Below are positions 1 to 4,677 of a stretch of DNA of 8,786 bases, piece after piece. Source of the stretch: Planctomycetota bacterium (lineage in GTDB: Bacteria > Planctomycetota > Planctomycetia > Pirellulales > Pirellulaceae); contig JAEZGD010000492.1 of assembly GCA_023417165.1 (NCBI GenBank), positions 1 through 8,786 of the forward strand, given 5' to 3'. Made by a program: the position numbers and the translations under genes. Below the pieces are notes generated by a model that saw only the letters and a program-made list of their open reading frames with translations, searched no databases and was not told the DNA's origin. Position 1 is the stretch's first letter. Each line of letters starts with the position of its first letter.

Positions 1-90
1 CAGTATCACACCTATCGGGGGATTTGTCGCAGCATTTTGGCCGATGTTTTCCCGCAGCGGGCCGAACGGGCGGTCGCCGCGGCAGCTTGA
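1..90 (+). CDS. C-terminal end of an unidentified upstream gene (partial)
   Basis: The first 29 codons in frame 1 read as a plausible protein tail ending in RAERAVAAAA and a TGA stop at 88-90. It begins outside the window and I do not recognise the family. The evidence is weak: the two other forward frames are also open over this short stretch. Frame 1 is preferred because its stop precedes a promoter-like sequence and rpmE, and because the residue mix (basic helix, then an alanine tail) looks like a normal C-terminus. Confidence 0.35.
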   Translation, partial: QYHTYRGICRSILADVFPQRAERAVAAAA

Positions 91-98
91 GTAACCCT

Positions 99-126
99 TG
101 CCCGCCCTTTGGGACGATGATATAAA
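99..126 (+). promoter_or_regulatory. Candidate promoter for rpmE
   Basis: TTGCCC (99-104) and TATAAA (121-126) are separated by 16 bases and resemble sigma-70 type -35 and -10 boxes. The AT-rich run around 120-132 stands out from the GC-rich surroundings. It lies just after the likely end of the upstream gene and about 78 bases before the rpmE start, leaving a leader of roughly 70 nt. This is a match by eye only. Confidence 0.35.
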
Positions 127-159
127 AATAGTTTCCCCGCAGACCAACCTAATGCACAG

Positions 160-187
160 GGGCGGGCTTACCCTACGCGGCTTGCCC
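160..187 (+). promoter_or_regulatory. Hairpin in the rpmE leader, next to the ribosome binding site
   Basis: GGGCGGGC (160-167) can pair with GCTTGCCC (180-187) through six Watson-Crick and two G-U pairs around a 12-nt loop. The stem ends three bases before the AAGGA ribosome binding site (191-195) of rpmE. Structured leaders controlling L31 mRNA are known in several other bacterial groups (Rfam L31 leader families). I cannot match this one to any of them, so a regulatory role is inference. Confidence 0.25.
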
Positions 188-203
188 AGCAAGGATTACG
201 GCC

Positions 204-464
204 ATGAAAGAAGGCATTCATCCCAAGTACGTCGAGGCGACAGTTCGCTGCGCCTGCGGCAACGAGTTTCTCACCCGCGCCACGCGCCCGGAACTGAAGG
301 TCGACATCTGCTCGGCCTGCCATCCGTTCTATACGGGTCGCTTGAAGTACGTTGATACGGCCGGCCGGATCGAGAAGTTCCAGAACAAGTTCGCCGCTGG
401 TACCTACGCCAGCTTGGCGCAACCGAAGAAGAAGAAGCCCGCCAAGGCCCCTGCCGAGGCCTAG
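204..464 (+). CDS. rpmE: 50S ribosomal protein L31 (zinc-binding, type A)
   Basis: This is a component of the large ribosomal subunit that contributes to the bridge with the small subunit at the central protuberance. The 86-residue protein opens with MKEGIHPKY, typical of bacterial L31. It carries the four zinc ligands as C16-x-C18 and C36-x-x-C39, followed by HPFYTG, so it is the zinc-containing C+ form and not the zinc-free paralogue made under zinc starvation. It is longer than the usual 66-75 residues because of a lysine/alanine-rich tail (KKKKPAKAPAEA), probably a flexible rRNA-binding extension. The ATG is fixed by AAGGA at 191-195 with an 8-base spacer and by family alignment. It is followed by a terminator and then prfA, an order common in many bacteria. 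Nothing appears broken. Confidence 0.97.
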   Translation: MKEGIHPKYVEATVRCACGNEFLTRATRPELKVDICSACHPFYTGRLKYVDTAGRIEKFQNKFAAGTYASLAQPKKKKPAKAPAEA

Positions 465-496
465 CCCGGCTGCGCTCTCTTGTCGCACCTTGTAAT

Positions 497-516
497 AGAA
501 CGTCGGGCGACGTTCT
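497..516 (+). terminator. First of two tandem hairpins after rpmE
   Basis: AGAACGTC (497-504) and GACGTTCT (509-516) form a perfect 8-bp stem with a GGGC loop. There is no T-run directly after it, so alone it would be a weak terminator. It may act as a pause, a processing site or a 3'-end stabiliser together with the next hairpin. Confidence 0.5.
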
Positions 517-524
517 TCTGCGCC

Positions 525-557
525 AGGTGGGCCGCATCTTCGGCCCACCTCTTCCTT
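525..557 (+). terminator. Intrinsic terminator between rpmE and prfA
   Basis: AGGTGGGCCG (525-534) and CGGCCCACCT (541-550) form a perfect 10-bp GC-rich stem with a 6-base loop. It is followed by a pyrimidine-rich tail, CTTCCTTT. It lies 60 bases after the rpmE stop and 68 bases before the prfA start, so rpmE is probably transcribed at least partly on its own. The tail is interrupted by C residues, so readthrough into prfA is possible. Confidence 0.7.
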
Positions 558-617
558 TGCGATGCGTCAGAACCGCCCGGCGGGTGACTTCACCTTCGGA
601 TATGCGGAACACTGATC

Positions 618-1691
618 ATGCGCGAAATGTTGGAAGAGAAGCTGGCTCGATTTGAAGAGATCGAGCGGCAAATGGGCGACCCCGATGTCTTGTCCGATTC
701 GAGCAAGATGGGGGTCATCATGCGCGAGCACGGTTCGCTCGCCAAACTGGCGACCAAGTATCGCCGCTTCAAAGAAGTGATTCGCCAGATCGGCGAATTG
801 CAAGAGATGCTGGAATCGAACGACGCCGAGTCGCAAGAATTGGCCGAGGCCGAGATCCCCTCGCTTAAAGAAGAACGCGAGAAGTTGTGGGACGAGATAC
901 TGTCGATGACCATCGGCGGCGAGGATGCCAACCGCACGCGCTGCGTGATGGAAATTCGCGCCGGCACCGGCGGCGACGAAGCCGCGCTGTTTGCGCGTGA
1001 CTTGTACGAAATGTACAAGCACTACTGCGAAGACAAAGGCTGGAAAGTCGAGTTGATGGACGCCAGTCCGACCGAACTCGGCGGCTTCAAGGAGATCGTT
1101 CTCGGCATCGAAGGCGAAGGCTGCTATCGCGAACTCGGTTACGAGTCGGGCGGGCATCGCGTACAGCGTGTGCCAGAGACCGAAACCAAGGGGCGTATCC
1201 ATACTTCCGCCGCCACCGTGGCGGTGATGGCCGAACCGGAAGACGTGGAAGTCGATTTGAAGTCGGACGACTATCGTCTGGATAAGTTCTGTGCCAGCGG
1301 TCCCGGCGGTCAGCACGTCAACAAAACCGAATCGGCCGTGCGACTGACGCACTATGCCACCGGCATCGTCGTGCAGTGCCAGGACGAAAAGAGCCAGCAC
1401 AAGAACCTCGCCAAGGCGATTCGCGTGCTGAAGTCGAAGCTCTACGACCACTTCCGCCAGCAAGAAGCTGATAAGCGCGCCGCCGACCGCAAAACGCTGA
1501 TCGGCTCGGGTGATCGCAGCCAGCGCATTCGCACTTATAACTTTCCTGAAAACCGCATCACCGACCACCGCATCGGTCTGACGCTCTACAAGCTCGATCA
1601 AGTCATCGCCGGCCATATGCAGCCCGTCACCGACGCGCTCGTCGACCACGATCGCCAGACGCTGCGTGATCAGATGGGATCGCTGGACTGA
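618..1691 (+). CDS. prfA: Peptide chain release factor 1 (RF1)
   Basis: RF1 recognises UAA and UAG stop codons in the ribosomal A site and triggers release of the finished peptide. The 357-residue length is normal (about 355-360). Residues 1-100 are the helical N-terminal domain (MREMLEEKLARFEEIERQM). The AGTGGDEAALFARDLYEMY block is the conserved domain-2 start. The stop-codon recognition tripeptide is P186-E187-T188, within RVQRVPETETKGRIHTSAATV. The catalytic loop is GPGGQ, with G230-G231-Q232, the glutamine normally methylated by PrmC. The ATG at 618 gives the standard RF1 N-terminus. No strong ribosome binding site is visible before it (only GGAAC around 606-610), and an in-frame ATG at 627 is a less likely alternative. 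prmC, often the next gene, is absent here: a palindromic repeat follows directly. The class is RF1 because it has a PxT motif, not the SPF of RF2. Confidence 0.98.
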   Translation: MREMLEEKLARFEEIERQMGDPDVLSDSSKMGVIMREHGSLAKLATKYRRFKEVIRQIGELQEMLESNDAESQELAEAEIPSLKEEREKLWDEILSMTIGGEDANRTRCVMEIRAGTGGDEAALFARDLYEMYKHYCEDKGWKVELMDASPTELGGFKEIVLGIEGEGCYRELGYESGGHRVQRVPETETKGRIHTSAATVAVMAEPEDVEVDLKSDDYRLDKFCASGPGGQHVNKTESAVRLTHYATGIVVQCQDEKSQHKNLAKAIRVLKSKLYDHFRQQEADKRAADRKTLIGSGDRSQRIRTYNFPENRITDHRIGLTLYKLDQVIAGHMQPVTDALVDHDRQTLRDQMGSLD

Positions 1692-1698
1692 GGCCAAA

Positions 1699-1913
1699 GG
1701 GCCAAGATTCAAGGTCCAAGTGCCAAGGAAGGCAAAATCCGAAATCCGAAGCTCGAAATCCGAAGCAAATTCGAAATTCAAAATACAAGGCTCGAAACGG
1801 AAGCATTTCCCGTTTCGAGCCTTTTGTCATTGGGTGATTCGTATTTGCTTCGGATTTCGAGCTTCGATATTCGTGCTTCTTTTCCTTGGCACTTGGAACT
1901 TGGCTATTGGCAC
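1699..1913. repeat. Long imperfect palindrome, copy A (between prfA and the EamA gene)
   Basis: This element fills the gap between two convergent genes. It starts 8 bases after the prfA stop and ends one base before the EamA stop codon (TTA at 1914-1916 on this strand). It has three nested perfect stems. The outer one is TCCAAGTGCCAAGGAA (1715-1730) with 1882-1897. The middle one is 24 bp (1747-1770 with 1843-1866), containing the CGAAATCCGAAG unit. The central one is 14 bp (1787-1800 with 1810-1823). The arms are themselves built of reiterated short units, CCAAG in the outer part and TCGAA/ATCCGAA in the inner part. It resembles intergenic palindromic repeats I remember from planctomycete and verrucomicrobial genomes. 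It encodes no transposase and I see no target-site duplication. Confidence 0.93.
1787..1827. terminator. Central hairpin of repeat copy A, likely bidirectional terminator
   Basis: A perfect 14-bp stem, AAGGCTCGAAACGG (1787-1800) with CCGTTTCGAGCCTT (1810-1823), has a 9-base loop and is followed by TTTTG. The other strand also leads into a T-rich stretch. Placed between convergent prfA and EamA genes, it could end transcription from both sides. Termination itself is inference. Confidence 0.5.
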
Positions 1914-2831
1914 TTAAACCACCAACAGTACGACCGAAGCGAGCAACAGCAGCGCGCCGCCAAGGCGAAAGAGGAGCACACGACCGCTCGGCGCTTGGTC
2001 GTGCAGACCGAGCGTGGTGCCTAGCACCCAGACTAAGACCACGCCCCATAAGCCGCGCGTGCTATAGGCGACATTCACCGCGGCCGCTTGGCCCCAGATG
2101 GCCACGGTCAGCGTAATCAATAGCGATTGCAACCCAATCAGCCCACCGCCAGCAACAAGCCAAGGCCAGGCAGGGCGAGGCACGGTGCTCATGCGATCTT
2201 CTAATAGCGGTAGTAGGCCGAGCGTGAGCAAGCCGCTGATGCTAAAGGCGATTGGCAAGAACATGCCAACGCCCCACGGCGCTACCCACTGCTGCACGCA
2301 AATATCGAACAGGCTGAACGCGAGTGCAGCGGCGCCTGCCGCCACAATCGAGAACCAAATGTGATGATGATGCGTTTTGCCGCCGCTGGCGTTCAGTAGC
2401 ACAATCCCCGCGGTCGCCAGCGCGCAGGCGAGCCAGATATCGCCAGGCAGCGGCTTGGCGACGAGGAGCGTCGAGAAGATCGCGACTAACAGTAGCTTGA
2501 GTCCCAAGACCGGCGCTGCGACCGAAACGTCACCGCGCGTCATCGCCAAGACGGTGGTGACTTGGCCGATGAAGTAGAGTCCCGCCACAACCAGCGGTTG
2601 CCACAGCAGCGACCAATGGGGGATTTGCCCGCCTAGGAACAGCAGCGGCAAGAAGATCAGCGCGGTCAAGATGTTTGAGACCAACGTCGTGCGCCACACG
2701 CCGATGCGCCAGTGCGACGAGCGCTTGAGGCAGAGCGCGCCGAACGAAAACAACATCGCTGCCGCCAGCGGCATCCAGAGCACCGGCCCGGACAGAACAA
2801 ACGGCTCAGTCTCGGCCGCGCCTAGCAGCAA
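1914..2831 (-). CDS. EamA/DMT-superfamily transporter
   Basis: A very hydrophobic 305-residue membrane protein of the drug/metabolite transporter superfamily. About ten transmembrane helices are visible (roughly residues 15-35, 47-66, 74-94, 100-122, 130-146, 158-178, 185-206, 224-243, 250-275 and 285-305), forming the two-fold EamA repeat. The GDVSVAAPVLGLKLLLVAIF stretch closing the first half is typical. Family members export metabolites or amino acids, or take up small solutes; the substrate cannot be told from sequence. A four-histidine run (H154-H157) lies in the loop joining the two halves and could bind metal. The likely start is TTG at 2829-2831, supported by GAGGGGG five bases upstream; the next Met (M20) lies inside helix 1. 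The gene is flanked by two copies of the same long palindrome, and its TAA stop directly abuts copy A. It is transcribed against prfA and away from the ATPase gene. Confidence 0.9.
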   Translation of the reverse strand: MLLGAAETEPFVLSGPVLWMPLAAAMLFSFGALCLKRSSHWRIGVWRTTLVSNILTALIFLPLLFLGGQIPHWSLLWQPLVVAGLYFIGQVTTVLAMTRGDVSVAAPVLGLKLLLVAIFSTLLVAKPLPGDIWLACALATAGIVLLNASGGKTHHHHIWFSIVAAGAAALAFSLFDICVQQWVAPWGVGMFLPIAFSISGLLTLGLLPLLEDRMSTVPRPAWPWLVAGGGLIGLQSLLITLTVAIWGQAAAVNVAYSTRGLWGVVLVWVLGTTLGLHDQAPSGRVLLFRLGGALLLLASVVLLVV

Positions 2832-2836
2832 GTTCG

Positions 2837-2843
2837 CCCCCTC
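2837..2843 (-). promoter_or_regulatory. Ribosome binding site that decides the TTG start of the EamA gene
   Basis: Read on the minus strand this is GAGGGGG, separated by five bases from the TTG at 2831-2829. Upstream of that TTG in the same frame there is no ATG, GTG or TTG before a stop codon. The TTG is therefore the furthest-upstream usable start and has a good site. Confidence 0.6.
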
Positions 2844-2921
2844 ACATGATGATCCCTAAGACACGAATGTTTCATTGTCCGACTGCATGGCGAAGCGGAC
2901 AAGGAGGGGGAGTGGGGCGGG

Positions 2922-3120
2922 AAGTGCCAAGTTCCAAGGGCCAAGTGCCAAGGAAGGCAAAATCCGAAATTCGAAGTTCGAAATCCGAAACAAATTCGAA
3001 ATTCAAAGGCTCGAAACGGGGGCAGATGACTTCGTTTCGAACATTCGTTCTTTGGTCATTCGTGCTTGTTTCGGATTTCGAGATTCGACATTCGCATTTC
3101 TGCCTTGGAACTTGGCACTT
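2922..3120. repeat. Long imperfect palindrome, copy B (upstream of both the EamA and ATPase genes)
   Basis: This is a second copy of the 1699-1913 element in the same orientation. Bases 2941-3007 match 1716-1782 at 64 of 67 positions, and the first 30 bases of that stretch are identical. After it, copy B lacks six bases (ATACAA in copy A). Stems: outer 18-bp perfect AAGTGCCAAGTTCCAAGG (2922-2939) with 3103-3120; middle 15-bp CGAAATCCGAAACAA (2979-2993) with 3066-3080; central 8-bp TCGAAACG (3011-3018) with 3033-3040. The right arm is more diverged from copy A than the left arm. It occupies most of the 360-bp divergent gap between the EamA start (2831) and the ATPase start (3192). I see no gene in this gap; the short open frames there are translations of the repeat. 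Confidence 0.93.
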
Positions 3121-3125
3121 GATCC

Positions 3126-3156
3126 TTGGAGCTTCCCCGCTGCCATGACCTATAGT
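3126..3156 (+). promoter_or_regulatory. Possible promoter of the AAA ATPase gene
   Basis: TATAGT at 3151-3156 differs from the consensus -10 box at one base. A weak -35-like TTGGAG (3126-3131) precedes it at a rather long 19-base spacing. It begins a few bases beyond the edge of repeat copy B and lies 36 bases before the start codon. The match is by eye and weak. Confidence 0.25.
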
Positions 3157-3191
3157 TCCTCTGGTACTCCGCCGCCTCCGAGGGTCTAGTT

Positions 3192-4529
3192 ATGTCGATT
3201 ACGCAGGAACTTGAGCCGCAGGAAGTAGCCACGGGCAGCCTGCTTTCCGCTTTGGGATTGGATGCGAAATTCCGCCCAGCCGAGCCGAAAAGCCTGCAAG
3301 AGACCGGCCTGAGCGAAGCGGTCATTGAAGGCCTGCTCTGCAAGTTCCTGCTGGCGGTCGGCTCCGAAAGCGGGCGTGGGCTCGCCGATCGACTGTGCCT
3401 GCCGTATGGCATTCTGGAGAATACGTTTCAATCGTTACGATCGCGCCAGATCGTCGCCACGACCGGCTCGGCACCGCTGAACGACTATGTCTATACGCTC
3501 TCCGAGCGCGGGCGGAACTATGCCCAAAGCGCGATGAACGCGAGCTCGTATCTGGGACCAGCGCGGATTCCGTTGCGCGAGTATGTCGTCTCGGTCGATG
3601 CCCAAACGATTCGCGCCGAAGCGCCCAAGCGCCGCGATCTCGACAAAGCGTTTCGCGACGTGCATGTCGAAGAACGGATGCTCGACAACCTCGGGCCTGC
3701 GGTCAATGCCGGCAAGGGCATGTTCCTGTATGGCGCGCCTGGCAATGGCAAGACCACGCTCGCCAAACGTATCACGCGCTGTTTTGGCCAGGACATTCTG
3801 GTGCCGTACACCATCTTTGAAGATGGGCAGTACATCAAGTTCTTTGACGCCGCCTGTCACGAGGCTACCGCGTCGAAGCACAGCAGCTTGCTGAAGGTAT
3901 CGGAGCACGATCGCCGCTGGGTGCGCATCAAGCGACCGACGGTCGTCGTCGGTGGCGAACTGACGATGGAAAACCTGGAGCTGAAGCACGATTACAACAA
4001 CAACGTTTCCGAAGCGTCGCTGCAGCTCAAGAGTAACTGCGGTTGCTTGCTGATCGACGACTTTGGCCGCCAGCGCATCGAACCGGCCGAGCTACTCAAT
4101 CGCTGGATCATTCCGCTCGAAAATCGGATCGACTATCTGACCCTGGCGACCGGCAAGAAGATTGAAGTGCCGTTCGAGCAGTTGATTATCTTCTCCACCA
4201 ACCTGGAACCGCGCGATCTGGCCGACGACGCCTTCTTGCGCCGCATTCCGTACAAGATTGAAGTAGGCGATCCGGAGCGCGAAGAGTTTCAGATGCTCTT
4301 TCGCATGGCATCCGAGTCGGTCGATTGTCCGCACGACGAAGCAATGGTCGACTATCTGATTGAGAAGCACTATCGCCAGCAGAAGCGGCCGCTGCGACGT
4401 TGCCAGCCGCGCGATTTATTGCTGCATGTCGTCAACTACTGCAAGTATCACGAAATGCCGCTGGAGCTGACCGAAGAATATCTCGATCGCGCGGCCGAGT
4501 GTTACTTCACGGTTGTCTCTGGCGAGTAA
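3192..4529 (+). CDS. AAA-type ATPase of unknown role, with a winged-helix-like N-terminal region
   Basis: A 445-residue cytoplasmic P-loop ATPase. The ATPase core shows Walker A G181-APGNGK187-TT, Walker B LLIDDFG with D289-D290, a sensor-1-like asparagine in STN (N337), and paired arginines R350-R351 (FLRRIPYKIEV) that could be arginine fingers or sensor residues. Residues 45-115 (GLLCKFLLAV, then GRGLADRLCLPYGILENTFQSLRSRQIVA-type helices) look like a winged-helix DNA- or protein-binding fold, followed by a proline-rich GPARIPLREYV linker. The C-terminus (RRCQPRDLLLHVVNYCKY) resembles the lid of MoxR/chaperone-like AAA proteins. GAGGG at 3180-3184, seven bases before the ATG, supports this start. 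No partner gene is nearby: repeats lie on both sides. I recall similar proteins annotated only as AAA family ATPase in many bacteria. The substrate or process is unknown, and chaperone-like remodelling is a guess. Confidence 0.85.
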   Translation: MSITQELEPQEVATGSLLSALGLDAKFRPAEPKSLQETGLSEAVIEGLLCKFLLAVGSESGRGLADRLCLPYGILENTFQSLRSRQIVATTGSAPLNDYVYTLSERGRNYAQSAMNASSYLGPARIPLREYVVSVDAQTIRAEAPKRRDLDKAFRDVHVEERMLDNLGPAVNAGKGMFLYGAPGNGKTTLAKRITRCFGQDILVPYTIFEDGQYIKFFDAACHEATASKHSSLLKVSEHDRRWVRIKRPTVVVGGELTMENLELKHDYNNNVSEASLQLKSNCGCLLIDDFGRQRIEPAELLNRWIIPLENRIDYLTLATGKKIEVPFEQLIIFSTNLEPRDLADDAFLRRIPYKIEVGDPEREEFQMLFRMASESVDCPHDEAMVDYLIEKHYRQQKRPLRRCQPRDLLLHVVNYCKYHEMPLELTEEYLDRAAECYFTVVSGE

Positions 4530-4547
4530 ATGATCGAGATCGCAACG

Positions 4548-4658
4548 GAGAAAAACAGAACCGCCGATGAACGCCAATTCACGCAGATCAGGCCAGAGAG
4601 AATGTCTCTCTGGATAGATCTGCGTGCCTCAGAGTCCATCCGCGGTTTTTGTTTTCTC
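4548..4658. repeat. Second-family palindrome between the ATPase and oxidoreductase genes
   Basis: An imperfect inverted repeat of about 111 bp fills the gap between two convergent genes. Central stem: CCAGAGAGA (4593-4601) with TCTCTCTGG (4605-4613) around a 3-base ATG loop. Next: CACGCAGATC (4580-4589) with GATCTGCGTG (4617-4626). The ends also pair imperfectly (GAGAAAA near 4548 with TTTTCTC near 4658, and the AACCGC/GCGGTT blocks inside them). The unit order (ACCGCCGATGAACGC, then CGCAGATC) recalls an intergenic repeat family that I remember from planctomycete-like genomes. It is unrelated in sequence to the 1699 and 2922 elements. The GCGGTTTTTG tail suggests it also ends ATPase transcription. 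Confidence 0.85.
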
Positions 4659-4677
4659 AATGCGGTCTACTTGGTGA

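Noticed and set aside
567..1781. A 404-residue open frame on the minus strand
   Set aside because: It lies antisense to prfA, whose RF1 identity is certain. The long antisense frame reflects the GC-rich codon pattern, and its ends run into the palindromic repeat.
1716..1783. CRISPR-like array of short repeats
   Set aside because: The short units (TCGAA, ATCCGAA, CCAAG) are contiguous, irregular and part of one palindrome. There are no unique spacers and no cas genes.
1666..1917. Small open frame encoding a peptide with EIRSSKSEANSKFKI-like repetition
   Set aside because: The peptide is a translation of the palindromic repeat. A similar peptide appears at 2846-3148 from the other copy, so it is not a gene family.
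1699..3120. Composite transposon or insertion sequence carrying the EamA gene
   Set aside because: There is no transposase frame, no visible target-site duplication at either repeat copy, and the repeats themselves are palindromes rather than insertion sequences.
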